Positions 43,311 to 53,520 are shown, numbered from the stretch's first letter. The stretch: DNA of 64,000 bases from Sphingobacterium lactis (GCF_011046555.1 NZ_CP049246.1:186001-250000), one strand, 5' to 3'. Notes: generated from the letters alone by a model not told the origin. Numbers and translations are program-made.

Positions 43311-43336
43311 AAAAAAAGGTGGCCCAAAGCCACCTT
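43311..43336 (-). terminator. Intrinsic terminator of floA
   Basis: 8-bp stem AAGGTGGC/GCCACCTT (43316-43323 with 43329-43336), followed on the minus strand by a run of at least ten T's. Confidence 0.9.
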
Positions 43337-43370
43337 CATTATCTTTCCGCCATCAGGCAATTTTTTAGAA

Positions 43371-44348
43371 TTATTTCTTATCTGGTCCGTTCGGTTTGGC
43401 GATAGAACTGCGCATATCCGTATCGGATTGTATATTCTGCATTTTGTAATAATCCATAATGCCCAAGTTTCCGTTACGGAATGCTTCGGCCATGGCCATC
43501 GGCACTTGAGATTCGGCTTCGATTACCTTGGCTTTTGCTTCCTGTGCCTTGGCGCGCATTTCTTGCTCGGTAGCTACAGCCATTGCGCGGCGCTCTTCTG
43601 CACGTGCATTAGCAACTTTTAAATCAGCCTCCGCTTGATCCGTCTGTAATTTCGCACCTACGTTTTCACCGATATCGATGTCAGCAATATCGATGGATAG
43701 GATTTCGAACGCCGTTCCGGAGTCCAATCCTTTGGATAGTACAGTTTTGGAAATCCGATCTGGATTCTCCAATACCTCCTTATGATTGAGCGAAGAACCG
43801 ATTGTCGTAACGATACCCTCACCCACGCGGGCAAGAATAGTTTCTTCACCTGCACCACCGACCAACTGGTTGATATTGGCCCGCACGGTAACTCGTGCTT
43901 TGGCGATCAATTGAATGCCGTCCTTTGCCACTGCGGCAACCGGAGGCGTATTTATAACCTGCGGATTAACCGAAAGCTGTACCGCATCGAATACATCCCG
44001 ACCGGCAAGGTCAATTGCTGTGGCCAATTTAAAATCCAAAGGGATATTGGCCTTATCCGCAGAAATCAAGGCTTTGATAACCTTATTGACATTTCCGCCA
44101 GCCAAGTAATGTGTTTCTATTTCATTCGAAGTGATCCGCAGACCAGCTTTGGTCGATGTAATCATCGCATTGGTCACCAAGGAAGGTGGCACCTTCCGCA
44201 ACCGCATCAATACCAAGTTCAGTAAGCTGATCTTGACGTTCGATAACTGCGCGGTGAACCAGAGGTTCACAGGAAGTAGGTACAATAAAACAAATATTGC
44301 GATTACTGAACCCGTAATAATAAGCACTAATTGAATAGGTGATTCCAT
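43371..44348 (-). CDS. floA: Flotillin-like protein FloA
   Basis: 325 aa. An N-terminal membrane anchor ([20 protein letters not shown]) is followed by the SPFH/flotillin-like domain ([59 protein letters not shown]) and the Ala/Glu-rich coiled coil ([20 protein letters not shown]). The order and motifs match FloA/YqfA of Bacillus. Such proteins form membrane foci and organise lipid microdomains. It is transcribed alone with its own terminator. It marks return to normal chromosome after the AT-rich island. Confidence 0.95.
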   Translation of the reverse strand: MESPIQLVLIITGSVIAIFVLLYLLPVNLWFTAQLSNVKISLLNLVLMRLRKVPPSLVTNAMITSTKAGLRITSNEIETHYLAGGNVNKVIKALISADKANIPLDFKLATAIDLAGRDVFDAVQLSVNPQVINTPPVAAVAKDGIQLIAKARVTVRANINQLVGGAGEETILARVGEGIVTTIGSSLNHKEVLENPDRISKTVLSKGLDSGTAFEILSIDIADIDIGENVGAKLQTDQAEADLKVANARAEERRAMAVATEQEMRAKAQEAKAKVIEAESQVPMAMAEAFRNGNLGIMDYYKMQNIQSDTDMRSSIAKPNGPDKK

Positions 44349-44799
44349 TTAATTTAAGATTAATATCATGTCCGATGAACTAAAGATAAAAAAAATAAGG
44401 ACTTTAATATCCATTCCTCTTGATATTCTTGAGAAGAAGTACGTAGAACAAGGGAGAAGCACCTGTAATAATACGGATTTACCAACTAATCCATGCAACT
44501 ACAATATTTTTTCATAGATTTACGAGGAAACTCTAAGCCGCTGAAAATTACGACATAACCTATTATTATTGGTGGTTATTGGTACTATCCTTCTTTTTGT
44601 AGCTTTGTTTTTCGCCTCAATTAACTCGATTTCATGACAAACGGTAAAAACATTCCTTAAGGAAACAATTAGTGATATTTTATATCGATTCAGGTTTAGT
44701 TCATTACCTTTGCATGGTTTTATTAGAAGCTGTTTGGGGGTAATGGCTTTGATTGAGTGGAGGACACTTAGAAATTTACGAAATACATTCATATCTAAC
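44349..44799. other. Intergenic region between floA and the sensor kinase
   Basis: About 450 bp between divergent genes. A TACCTTTG -7 box at 44706-44713 probably serves the kinase operon. A 49-codon plus-strand ORF (44368-44517) starting MSDELKIKKIRTL has no support beyond being open. Confidence 0.5.
44706..44713 (+). promoter_or_regulatory. Putative -7 box of the signalling cassette
   Basis: TACCTTTG fits TAnnTTTG; transcription near 44720, about 80 nt before the chosen kinase start. No clear -33. Confidence 0.45.
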
Positions 44800-47700
44800 A
44801 TGAATAAGTTCATCAAACTTAGGTGGCAGTTTATAACTAGCATCTGCATTGCCTATCTTATCATTATTTTTTCCTATTGGTATTTCTTGAACAAGCAAAA
44901 AGCGTATGCCAATCATATCAAGAATTACATGGAACTGTCACAGGAGCGTTTTTACCTGATTCAGGATTGGGAGATTGAAATCCAGAAGCTCTCCAAATAC
45001 AAAATCATGGAGAAGCAGCGGGATCCCATCGTCGAGGAACAACTTGGCGAAGCCATCCTGACCAAATTACGCTTATTGGAGGCACCGAACGACTTGTATC
45101 AATCCGCCACCGCTTCATTTCCGCAGGTGAAGGCGATTTCCATGAAAATAATTTCAGAGAACCCAAACAATTCGACCGCCAATCTGGAAAATATTATGAA
45201 GTTACTGGCCGATGAACAGACGCAAATCATCGCCGCCAGTAATTCTTTCGCCGGAGATATCATCAAAAGACGACGGGAGCTGACCATCAAACGTCAGTCA
45301 GAATTGGACAATACCCGGATCGTTACGGCCATATTGGGCATTATTTCTTTGGTCATCATTTTAATCGTGGTGATTCAAACCATGCGCATCTTGGGTTACC
45401 TCCGGAAGACTTCCCAGAAAGAACGGGACTTGAATGGTACTTTAACGCAGACAACAGAGCGTCTTGAAGATGTAAACTGGGTATTGACCAGTTCATCCAA
45501 ATTGCACAATTCCATCTCCAGTTTGATGACGGAACGGGAAATTGCCAAAACATCACTGGCCATTATTGCCAATAACATTCAAGCTTATGCGGCTGCATAT
45601 TACATCCGCAAGACTGATTCTTTCGAATTCAATCTACTAGCTTCCCAAGGCATGGAGAAGAAGGATACACTGGAGAATTTTATTCTTGGAGATGGTATTC
45701 TAGGGACAATAACTGAAAATAAAACCCCACAGGTAATTCCAGTAACCGAGATCAAAAATTCCAAGATCCAAACGGCTACCATCGATAACCTCGATGCTAC
45801 GGCCATACTTTTTCCTGTCGTGTACGAAGATGTATGTTTAGCGCTTATAGAGGTCATCGGTCCATTTCCGAAGGAAAAAATCGATAGCATCCTCAATTAC
45901 CTGACCCGTACAAGCCGGTCCATGGGATCAGCGATCCATAGCAGACAAAGCCATCGTTTGGTAGAAGAACTGTTGGCGGAAACCCAGCGTCAAACCGAAG
46001 AACTGGAAGCACAGCAGGAAGAGCTCCGCATCACCAACGAGGAATTGGTGTACAAGACTAACCTCCTGGAGGCATCCGAAGAGGAATTACGTGTACAGCA
46101 AGAAGAACTTTCTCAAGCGAATAAGGAGCTGAACGATAAAGCCGGAGAGCTTGAAAAACGAAATATAGACCTGAACGAAGCCCATAGCATCGTAGAGATG
46201 AAAATCGTTGAAGTGGAACAGGCCAGTAAATATAAGTCTGAATTTATGGCCAACATGAGCCATGAATTACGGACGCCATTGAACAGTATCCTGATCCTTG
46301 CAAAGCTGTTGCAGGACAACAAGCATAAGAACCTTTCCGACGAACAGATTAAATATGCATCTGTCATCCATAATGCGGGTTCGGATTTATTGCAGTTGAT
46401 CAACGAATTATTGGATTTGGCGAAGATTGAATCCGGGAAGGTGGACATGAATCACGATACGATTGTCAGCAAGGAATTTGTCAATAACCTGGAGTCCTTG
46501 TTCAAGGAATTGGCACGTGAGAAATCCATTACCTTTATTACAGACGTTAGCCAAGGTCCGGTGCAATTTGTTACGGACGAATACCGCTTAGAGCAGGTCA
46601 TGAAGAATTTCCTCTCCAATGCATTCAAATTTACGGATCCAAAGGGTGAGATCAAGCTGGAGATTGTGGAAGAATCCGGAAATCTCCATCTATCGGTAAC
46701 CGATAATGGAAAAGGGATTTCTGAAGATAAACAAGCATTGATCTTTGAGGCCTTCCGTCAGGAAGATGGATCGACCAGCCGCAAATATGGAGGTACAGGA
46801 CTTGGTCTTTCCATCTCCAAAGAGATTTCCAGTCTATTGGGTGGTAGAATTACCCTGGACAGCGCATTGGGCAAGGGCAGTAAATTTACGCTGATCATTC
46901 CACTTGAGGAGGGCAAGCAACAACCGAAGCCAGTGCAGGAACATAAAATTGTGGAATTACCGATTCGAGAAGAGCCCATTCGTACGATTGTGCAGGAACG
47001 TCCAGCGGCCATTGCAGAGCCACAGATAAACCCAGATGCCAATAAGGTCATCCTAATCATTGAGGACGATGTGAATTTTGCGGAGATCCTTAAAGGATTC
47101 GCAACGGGTTATGGCTATAAGGTATTGAATGCGCATGATGGAAAAGCGGGAATACAAATGGCGGAAGACCATATTCCGGATGCTATAATCTTGGACGTGA
47201 TGCTCCCATTAGCCGATGGCTGGGAAGTCCTTAAGACGCTTAAGGCCAATGAAGCGACCAAACATATCCCTATTCACATGATGTCTGCTGCGAACTTCAG
47301 TAAAAAGGATTTCCTGGAAAATGGAGCAATCGGCTTTATGGCCAAACCGGTAAATGAAGAAAGCATAGCAAAGGCTTTTGAAACCATCAAGCTGAATGTC
47401 AATAAGGAATTGAAAAAGATTCTGCTTATTGAGGATCAAGAATTCCAAAGTGACCTGATCAAGAATGCTTTCGCCGAGGAGAACATCAATGTTATCCAAG
47501 CCTTTACCATCGAATCAGGACTTAAGAAATTGGAACAGGAAAGCAACCTGGACTGCATCATTTTGGATGTTAAACTTCCTGATGGCAGTGGTCTGGAAAT
47601 GTTGGACAAAATAAAGGCAAATCCGAAGTACGAGAAATTGCCGGTCATCATCAATACAGCGTATGACCTCACGACGGAACAGACGGAACAGATTATGCGC

Positions 47701-48228
47701 CATACGCAGTCGATGGTTTTAAAATCCAGCAAATCCAACAACCGATTGATCGATGAAGTCAATCTCTTCCTTAACAAAATATCCGCTCCTGCTTATAACC
47801 CGATTAAACATCCGGAAAAAATTGAGTCTAAGGATAATTACGGTGCGAGCAGATTGGAAGGCAAGACTGTATTGATTGCGGACGATGATATGCGGAACGT
47901 CTTCGCGTTGACCTCTTCCCTGCAGCAGTACAATATGCAGATTGAGATTGCCAACAATGGTTTGGAAGCCGTAAATATTGTCAATGACCCTGAAAAAGAA
48001 GTGGACATTGTCCTGATGGATATCATGATGCCGGAGATGGATGGTTATGAAGCTATCCAGGAAATACGGAAGAACAAAAAATTCAATCAGTTACCGATCA
48101 TTGCCGTAACGGCAAAAGCCATGAAAGGCGACCGAGAGAAGTCCATCGAATTGGGTGCGAACGATTATGTCAGCAAACCGATCGATCTGGATAAGTTAGT
48201 ATCATTAATGCAAGTGTGGCTGAGTTAA
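44800..48228 (+). CDS. Hybrid histidine kinase with three receiver domains
   Basis: 1142 aa from the ATG at 44800 (MNKFIKLRWQF). TM1 at about 11-30, an extracytoplasmic helical sensor to 170, TM2 at 173-196 (IVTAILGIISLVIILIVVIQ). Then a GAF-like domain, a long coiled coil (EELLAETQRQTEELEAQQEE), HisKA with His488 in FMANMSHELRTPLN, and HATPase with DNGKGI and GGTGLGLS near 664. Three receivers follow: Asp799 (ILDVMLP), Asp923 (ILDVKLP) and Asp1074 (LMDIMMPEMDG). It is first of four overlapping or nearly adjacent genes with CheR, CheB and a second hybrid kinase. The input signal is unknown. Confidence 0.93.
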   Translation: MNKFIKLRWQFITSICIAYLIIIFSYWYFLNKQKAYANHIKNYMELSQERFYLIQDWEIEIQKLSKYKIMEKQRDPIVEEQLGEAILTKLRLLEAPNDLYQSATASFPQVKAISMKIISENPNNSTANLENIMKLLADEQTQIIAASNSFAGDIIKRRRELTIKRQSELDNTRIVTAILGIISLVIILIVVIQTMRILGYLRKTSQKERDLNGTLTQTTERLEDVNWVLTSSSKLHNSISSLMTEREIAKTSLAIIANNIQAYAAAYYIRKTDSFEFNLLASQGMEKKDTLENFILGDGILGTITENKTPQVIPVTEIKNSKIQTATIDNLDATAILFPVVYEDVCLALIEVIGPFPKEKIDSILNYLTRTSRSMGSAIHSRQSHRLVEELLAETQRQTEELEAQQEELRITNEELVYKTNLLEASEEELRVQQEELSQANKELNDKAGELEKRNIDLNEAHSIVEMKIVEVEQASKYKSEFMANMSHELRTPLNSILILAKLLQDNKHKNLSDEQIKYASVIHNAGSDLLQLINELLDLAKIESGKVDMNHDTIVSKEFVNNLESLFKELAREKSITFITDVSQGPVQFVTDEYRLEQVMKNFLSNAFKFTDPKGEIKLEIVEESGNLHLSVTDNGKGISEDKQALIFEAFRQEDGSTSRKYGGTGLGLSISKEISSLLGGRITLDSALGKGSKFTLIIPLEEGKQQPKPVQEHKIVELPIREEPIRTIVQERPAAIAEPQINPDANKVILIIEDDVNFAEILKGFATGYGYKVLNAHDGKAGIQMAEDHIPDAIILDVMLPLADGWEVLKTLKANEATKHIPIHMMSAANFSKKDFLENGAIGFMAKPVNEESIAKAFETIKLNVNKELKKILLIEDQEFQSDLIKNAFAEENINVIQAFTIESGLKKLEQESNLDCIILDVKLPDGSGLEMLDKIKANPKYEKLPVIINTAYDLTTEQTEQIMRHTQSMVLKSSKSNNRLIDEVNLFLNKISAPAYNPIKHPEKIESKDNYGASRLEGKTVLIADDDMRNVFALTSSLQQYNMQIEIANNGLEAVNIVNDPEKEVDIVLMDIMMPEMDGYEAIQEIRKNKKFNQLPIIAVTAKAMKGDREKSIELGANDYVSKPIDLDKLVSLMQVWLS

Positions 48229-48232
48229 AAAA

Positions 48233-49048
48233 ATGAACGAGATCAGTTTTAGTGAGGTGGAGGAAATTATCTTCTTATTGAAGAATATATCCGATTTTGA
48301 TCTCTCCGGTTATACGCGATCTTCCCTAAAGCGGCGGGTACAGCGGATCATGAACCTGGAGGGTATGGATTTTGTGGACTTGAAGAATGCACTGATCAAC
48401 GTGGAAGGCTTCCAGCACTATTTTGTACAGGAGATAACGGTCAATGTTACGGAGATGTTCCGCGACCCCAGTTTTTTCAACAGACTGAACACCGAAATCA
48501 TTCCCTACCTGCAGACTTTTCCGCGGATCAAGATCTGGAGTGCGGGTTGTTCAACCGGCGAGGAAGTCTATTCCTTAGCAATCCTGCTTAAGGAAAATGG
48601 CTTGAGCGACCGGGCTTTTATTTACGGCACCGACATCAATCAAAAGGTTCTGGAAATTGCTAAGAAAGGCATCTACCCACTCAAGAAGTTCAAGGAATAC
48701 ACCGACAATTTCAATGCTTACAATTCCAAGGAAAGTCTTTCCAGCTATTACACGGCGCGTTACGATGCTGCGATCATAAATCACGATTTACGGCAAAATA
48801 TCCTATTTTCCACGCATAACTTAGCTACTGATCAAGTATTTAATGAATTTCATTTAATAACTTGCAGAAATGTATTGATCTATTTTGACCTGGAATTGCA
48901 GGAACACGTAATCAATCTATTCTACCAGTCCTTGGCATTGTTTGGCTTTTTATGCCTTGGTACGAAGGAAACTATCCTGCGTCATCAGGTCATGGAAAAC
49001 TTCAAGGTGGTAGATAAAGAGTTTAATATCTATCAAAAAATTAAATAG
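48233..49048 (+). CDS. CheR-type protein-glutamate methyltransferase
   Basis: 271 aa. The N-terminal helical domain (YTRSSLKRRVQRIMNLEGMD) and the SAM-binding domain with KIWSAGCSTGEEVYSLAIL and FIYGTDINQKVLEIAKKGIY are clear. In chemotaxis CheR methylates glutamates on receptors; no methyl-accepting protein or CheW/CheA is present in the window. With the adjacent CheB and two hybrid kinases it more likely forms part of a non-chemotactic sensory system where the kinase or its coiled coil is the methylation target (inference). It starts 4 bp after the kinase gene. Confidence 0.93.
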   Translation: MNEISFSEVEEIIFLLKNISDFDLSGYTRSSLKRRVQRIMNLEGMDFVDLKNALINVEGFQHYFVQEITVNVTEMFRDPSFFNRLNTEIIPYLQTFPRIKIWSAGCSTGEEVYSLAILLKENGLSDRAFIYGTDINQKVLEIAKKGIYPLKKFKEYTDNFNAYNSKESLSSYYTARYDAAIINHDLRQNILFSTHNLATDQVFNEFHLITCRNVLIYFDLELQEHVINLFYQSLALFGFLCLGTKETILRHQVMENFKVVDKEFNIYQKIK

Positions 49049-49049
49049 C

Positions 49050-49619
49050 ATGGAGAAAAAGGCTAGGGAAATAATCGTCATCGGGGGTTCTGCGGGAGCC
49101 TATGAGCTTATCGTGGATATCCTAGACCACTTGCCTGCAGTTTTTACTCCGGCCATTGTCATTGTCCTGCACAGAAATTCAAAATACGAAACAAAAATCG
49201 AAACAAACCTATCCAAGCGGCTGAAACGGAAGGTGACCTCCATATTGGATAAGGACCATATATTGGAGAACCAAATTTATTTTGCTCCTCCGGGGTACCA
49301 TACCCTGATCGAGCCGAACCTTTCCTTTTCCTTGGATGTCTCCGATCCGGTTCAATTCTCAAGGCCATCCATTGATGTGTTCTTCGAAACTGTGGCGGAG
49401 ATCTATGGAAAGCAAGCAATAGCTTTCCTTTTATCCGGTGCCAACCAAGATGGCATGAACGGCTTTAAAATGCTCGTTCAAAAAGGCGCCAAATGCTTTG
49501 TTCAGGACCCTCAGGAAGCTATTATCAACACCATGCCTTTGGGGGGCAAGGGAGTTTCCACAGAAGTTCAGGTACTGACGAATGAACAAATAATCGAATA
49601 CTTCAGTCTATTAACATAA
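49050..49619 (+). CDS. CheB-type methylesterase domain protein
   Basis: 189 aa, only the catalytic domain; the usual N-terminal receiver is absent. The triad residues are in IVIGGSAGAYE (Ser), IVLHRNSKY (His) and LSGANQDGMNG (Asp). It would remove methyl groups added by the CheR encoded 1 nt upstream. Without its own receiver its activity must be controlled by a partner, perhaps one of the receiver domains of the neighbouring kinases. Confidence 0.93.
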   Translation: MEKKAREIIVIGGSAGAYELIVDILDHLPAVFTPAIVIVLHRNSKYETKIETNLSKRLKRKVTSILDKDHILENQIYFAPPGYHTLIEPNLSFSLDVSDPVQFSRPSIDVFFETVAEIYGKQAIAFLLSGANQDGMNGFKMLVQKGAKCFVQDPQEAIINTMPLGGKGVSTEVQVLTNEQIIEYFSLLT

Positions 49620-49626
49620 GTGATCT

Positions 49627-51249
49627 ATGAAAACCATCAATATTTTAATATTAGATGACAAGGAGGAGAATATTATCAGCCTCAATGCACTGCTTGAAGA
49701 TGTAGACAACATCAATATTATTAGTTGTACGGATCCCAACGAAGCCCTTAAAATCTGTTGGAAGGACGACATCTCCATCGCCTTAGTTGATGTGCAGATG
49801 CCGGAGATCAATGGTTTTGAATTTGTGTCCCTCTTGAAATCAAACCCCAAGACAAGTCATATTATGGCGATCATGGTAACGGCGATTTCCAAGGAGGATA
49901 AATTTCTGCTCAAGGGTCTGGAAAGTGGCGCTGTAGATTACCTCTACAAGCCCCTTAATCCGGAGATCACCATTGCCAAGGTCAAATCCTTCGTGCAACA
50001 GATCCTGATCCAGCAGGAACTCATCCAGAAGAACAAGGAACTGGAAGAGTCGAAGATCGAATTGCTGAAAACACGTGAAGAAGCCATTCAGGCACGCAAG
50101 TCTAAGGAAATTTTCCTGGCCAACATGAGCCACGAGATCCGTACGCCGATCAATGGTATTATGGGGATCATGCACATGTTCAAAAGTTCGGAACTATCGA
50201 CCGAACAAAAGGATTGGTTACGCCGTTTGGATAATGCCTCCCACTCCCTATTACTGATCATCAATGATATTTTGGATCTGTCCAAGATTGATTCAGGTAT
50301 GTTGAAGATTGAATATGAGGACTTCAGCCTGACGAAGATGGTTGAGGATATCAACCGGATTTATCGCATCAAGGCCAACCATAAAGATTTGGAATTCGAA
50401 GTCGAAATGGATGACCAAACGCCACAGTATATTCGGTACGATTCCCTGCGCTTGCAGCAGATCATCAGCAACTTCATTTCCAACAGCTTGAAGTTTACGG
50501 AAAGTGGAAAGATTGTGCTTAAGATTAAGGTACTGGAGGTGAACAATGGCAATTACAACCTTCGTTTTTCCGTTCACGACACAGGAATCGGCATCAAGGA
50601 AGATTCGGTGGAGAAGATTTTCTTGGCATTTGAGCAGGCCGATGACGGCATCACCAAGAAATTTGGCGGTACGGGATTGGGTCTTGCCATCGTAAAGCGC
50701 TTGGCGAAACTCTTGAACGGCGAGGTTGGAGCCAGCAGCGAATACGGTAAGGGCTCGGAGTTTTATTTTGAAGGCTGGTTTGAGGAATCCTCACACGAAA
50801 AAGAACATATCGAGAAAGAAGTCCCTACCTACAATAGCTTTCCGAAATTTGAAAAGATGAAAGTATTGGTGGCGGAAGACAATGAACTGAACTCCTTTAT
50901 GCTTGCACATATGCTTCGCAGTTGGAATTGCCAAGTGGATATCGTGAAGAATGGCCGGTTAGCATTGGAGAAAGTGGAATCAGAATCCTACGACCTGATC
51001 CTGATGGATACCCATATGCCGATCATGAGTGGTTTCGAAGCCATTAAAGAGATCAAGAACCACATCATCCCGGAGAAACATGGCATCCCGATCATCACCA
51101 TCTCGGCTTCCGTCCTGGAGCATGAGCAAGCTGCAGCCTATCAGGCTGGTGCGGATGGGGTAATTGGAAAGCCCTTTGATCCGATCGAATTGTATCAGAA
51201 AATTATACAGGTGACAAATAAAACCAAGAGCAGCAAAATTCCCCTTTGA
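49627..51249 (+). CDS. Soluble hybrid histidine kinase: receiver-kinase-receiver
   Basis: 540 aa, no membrane segment. N-terminal receiver with Asp55 (ALVDVQMPEING), HisKA with His169 (FLANMSHEIRTPINGIMGIM), HATPase (DTGIGIKEDS, GGTGLGLAIVKRLA), and a C-terminal receiver with Asp461 (LMDTHMPIMSGFEAI). It begins 7 bp after the CheB gene and closes the four-gene cassette. The N-terminal receiver could take phosphate from the first hybrid kinase, making a branched phosphorelay (inference). No DNA-binding output is encoded nearby. Confidence 0.93.
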   Translation: MKTINILILDDKEENIISLNALLEDVDNINIISCTDPNEALKICWKDDISIALVDVQMPEINGFEFVSLLKSNPKTSHIMAIMVTAISKEDKFLLKGLESGAVDYLYKPLNPEITIAKVKSFVQQILIQQELIQKNKELEESKIELLKTREEAIQARKSKEIFLANMSHEIRTPINGIMGIMHMFKSSELSTEQKDWLRRLDNASHSLLLIINDILDLSKIDSGMLKIEYEDFSLTKMVEDINRIYRIKANHKDLEFEVEMDDQTPQYIRYDSLRLQQIISNFISNSLKFTESGKIVLKIKVLEVNNGNYNLRFSVHDTGIGIKEDSVEKIFLAFEQADDGITKKFGGTGLGLAIVKRLAKLLNGEVGASSEYGKGSEFYFEGWFEESSHEKEHIEKEVPTYNSFPKFEKMKVLVAEDNELNSFMLAHMLRSWNCQVDIVKNGRLALEKVESESYDLILMDTHMPIMSGFEAIKEIKNHIIPEKHGIPIITISASVLEHEQAAAYQAGADGVIGKPFDPIELYQKIIQVTNKTKSSKIPL

Positions 51250-51263
51250 CACGAATATGCTCG

Positions 51264-51291
51264 TTGGTATCAATAATTTATGTTAAATTCG
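51264..51291 (+). promoter_or_regulatory. Putative promoter of the azurin-like gene
   Basis: GTTG-like -33 near 51263-51266 and TAAATTCG at 51284-51291, spacing 17 bp, one mismatch in each box. Confidence 0.4.
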
Positions 51292-51314
51292 TATAAAATA
51301 TATTAAAATTAGCT

Positions 51315-51851
51315 ATGAAGAAATTATTTATTATTCCTGCGCTAGTATTAGCAATTGGAATCACATCTTGTGGCAACAACGCAGAGAAAAAAGATGACAC
51401 TGCGGCTTCAACCTCAACCGAAACAACAACTGAAGCACCTGCAACTGAAACTGTACCTGGAATTGAAAACGTAACTTCATCACAAACATGGACTGTTGAA
51501 GGAAACGACCAAATGCAGTTCAATACCAACTTGATCCGTGTAAAAGCGGGCGAGCCTGTGGAAATCACGTTGAAAAACGTAGGTTCCATGCCTAAAGAAT
51601 CTATGGGACACAATTTAGTGGTTTTGAAACCAGGTGTTGACATCCCAACATTCGGCGCTGAAGCAACTGCAGCTGTGGACAACGAATACATTCCTAAATC
51701 AGGATTGTCATCCATCGTAGGTCACACGAAATTGTTAGGTCCAGGTGAAGAAGATAAAATCACGGTAACTTTGGAAAAAGGTGTATACCCTTACCTATGT
51801 AGTTTCCCGGGTCACTTCGGTATCATGCAAGGAAAAATCGTTGCGGAATAA
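51315..51851 (+). CDS. Azurin-like blue copper lipoprotein
   Basis: 178 aa. A lipoprotein signal (GITSC lipobox) is followed by a Thr/Glu-rich linker and an azurin domain. Copper ligands are visible: His in MGHNLVVLKPG, then Cys, His and Met in YLCSFPGHFGIMQGKI. Azurins are type I copper electron carriers; this one would be anchored to a membrane facing the periplasm and could donate electrons to a terminal oxidase or peroxidase. Monocistronic, with a strong terminator. Confidence 0.95.
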   Translation: MKKLFIIPALVLAIGITSCGNNAEKKDDTAASTSTETTTEAPATETVPGIENVTSSQTWTVEGNDQMQFNTNLIRVKAGEPVEITLKNVGSMPKESMGHNLVVLKPGVDIPTFGAEATAAVDNEYIPKSGLSSIVGHTKLLGPGEEDKITVTLEKGVYPYLCSFPGHFGIMQGKIVAE

Positions 51852-51878
51852 TCCGACAACTTGAATTTAACCATATAG

Positions 51879-51902
51879 GGCTCCCAATCGGGAGCCTTTT
51901 TT
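51879..51902 (+). terminator. Intrinsic terminator of the azurin-like gene
   Basis: 7-bp GC-rich stem GGCTCCC/GGGAGCC (51879-51885 with 51890-51896) followed by T6. Confidence 0.92.
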
Positions 51903-52042
51903 ATGCGCTGTCAAGCTGTATAAAACACAAATTTTGGGTTAGAGACAATGATCCCTCCTTTTGACTTTGTGCGGCAGGTACCTGAAATTAGTGTCATAAA
52001 AGTAAAGCGATAACCTGGAAGCGCAATTAATCCTATTTTCCC

Positions 52043-52074
52043 TTCGCTTAATCGGCTTTTAAATATTAAATTTG
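52043..52074 (+). promoter_or_regulatory. Putative promoter of the first lpd gene
   Basis: TTCG at 52043-52046, 20-bp spacer, TAAATTTG at 52067-52074. The latter is a full -7 match; the -33 has one mismatch. Confidence 0.55.
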
Positions 52075-52098
52075 CGCTATAAAACAAAAAATAATTCT

Positions 52099-53505
52099 AT
52101 GCAATACGACGTAATCGTAATCGGAAGTGGTCCAGGTGGTTATGTTGCCGCTATCCGATGTGCTCAATTAGGCTTGAAAACTGCCGTGATTGAAAAATAC
52201 AGCACATTTGGAGGAACATGTCTAAATGTTGGATGTATCCCATCCAAAGCTTTGTTGGATTCATCAGAGCATTATCACAATGCAGCACATAATTTTGAAC
52301 AGCACGGTATCAGCTTGAGCAGCTTAAAAGTCGATATGAAAAAGATGATCGACCGTAAAAATGATGTAATTGCTCAAAATACAGCGGGTATCGCATTCTT
52401 GTTCAAGAAAAACAAGATCGACAGCTTCCAAGGCGTAGGATCATTTGTTGACAAGAACACGATTAAAGTAACCGGCGAAGATGGTAAAGTTGAAGAGTTG
52501 AAAGCGAAGAATGTTATCATTGCATCGGGTTCAAAACCGACAGCATTGCCATTCCTTCCTGTAGACAAGAAAAGAATCATCACGTCCACAGAAGCCTTGA
52601 ACTTGACTGAAATCCCTAAACACCTAATCGTTATCGGTGGTGGTGTTATCGGTTTGGAGTTGGGTTCTGTATATGCCCGTTTAGGTGCAAAGGTATCTGT
52701 TGTTGAATATGCAAAATCCATCATTGCCACAATGGATGGCGGATTGGGTAAAGAATTACAGCGTGTCCTGAAGAAAAACCTAGGTATGGAATTTTTCTTG
52801 AACACAAAGGTTACCGGTGCTAGCGTTAAAGGCAAGAAAGTAGTTGTTACTGCTGAAGACGCAAAAGGTCAGAACATCGAATTGGAAGGTGATTACTGTA
52901 TCGTTGCGGTAGGTAGAACAGCGTATACCGAAGGCTTAGGCTTGGAGAACATCGGTATCCAAGTTGAAGAACGCGGAAACAAGATTCCTGTGAACGAGCA
53001 TTTGGAAACTTCCGTTGCTGGTGTTTACGCCATTGGTGATGTTATCAAGGGCGCGATGTTAGCACATAAAGCTGAGGACGAAGGCATCTATGTTGCTGAG
53101 CGTATCGTTGGTCAAAAACCACATATCGACTACAACCTGATCCCGGGTGTTGTTTACACTTGGCCAGAGGTTGCTTCCGTTGGTAAGACAGAAGAACAAT
53201 TAAAAGAAGAAGGTAAAAAATACAAAGCTGGAAGTTTCTCATTCAAAGCTTCTGGACGTGCGAAAGCATCGGGTGACACCGACGGTTTCATCAAGGTATT
53301 GGCAGATGCCGATACGGATGAGGTTCTTGGTGTACACATGATTGGACCACGTGCAGCGGACATGATTGCTGAAGCGGTCGTAGCGATGGAGTACCGTGCA
53401 TCTGCCGAAGATATCGGAAGAATCTGCCACGCGCACCCTACGTTTACCGAAGCATTGAAAGAAGCAGCGCTTGCAGCAACTGCAAACCGCGCTATCCACG
53501 CTTAA
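52099..53505 (+). CDS. lpdA: Dihydrolipoyl dehydrogenase (first copy)
   Basis: 468 aa from the ATG at 52099 (MQYDVIVIGSGPGGYVAAIR); upstream codons overlap the promoter. FAD-binding GSGPGG, redox-active disulfide GGTCLNVGCIPSKALL, NAD-binding VIGGGVIGLELGSVYARLGA, GDVIKGAMLAHKAEDEG and the catalytic His/Glu HAHPTFTEALKEAA are present. It is the E3 component re-oxidising lipoyl groups of 2-oxo acid dehydrogenase complexes. The disulfide loop resembles E3 of 2-oxoglutarate dehydrogenase. A second copy lies 1 kb on at 54522; each has its own promoter and terminator, and no E1/E2 genes are adjacent. Confidence 0.97.
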   Translation: MQYDVIVIGSGPGGYVAAIRCAQLGLKTAVIEKYSTFGGTCLNVGCIPSKALLDSSEHYHNAAHNFEQHGISLSSLKVDMKKMIDRKNDVIAQNTAGIAFLFKKNKIDSFQGVGSFVDKNTIKVTGEDGKVEELKAKNVIIASGSKPTALPFLPVDKKRIITSTEALNLTEIPKHLIVIGGGVIGLELGSVYARLGAKVSVVEYAKSIIATMDGGLGKELQRVLKKNLGMEFFLNTKVTGASVKGKKVVVTAEDAKGQNIELEGDYCIVAVGRTAYTEGLGLENIGIQVEERGNKIPVNEHLETSVAGVYAIGDVIKGAMLAHKAEDEGIYVAERIVGQKPHIDYNLIPGVVYTWPEVASVGKTEEQLKEEGKKYKAGSFSFKASGRAKASGDTDGFIKVLADADTDEVLGVHMIGPRAADMIAEAVVAMEYRASAEDIGRICHAHPTFTEALKEAALAATANRAIHA

Positions 53506-53520
53506 TTAACCATATTGAAA

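Noticed and set aside
44368..44517. 49-codon plus-strand ORF starting MSDELKIKKIRTL
   Set aside because: No promoter, no neighbour in operon distance and no recognisable family; kept only as a note.
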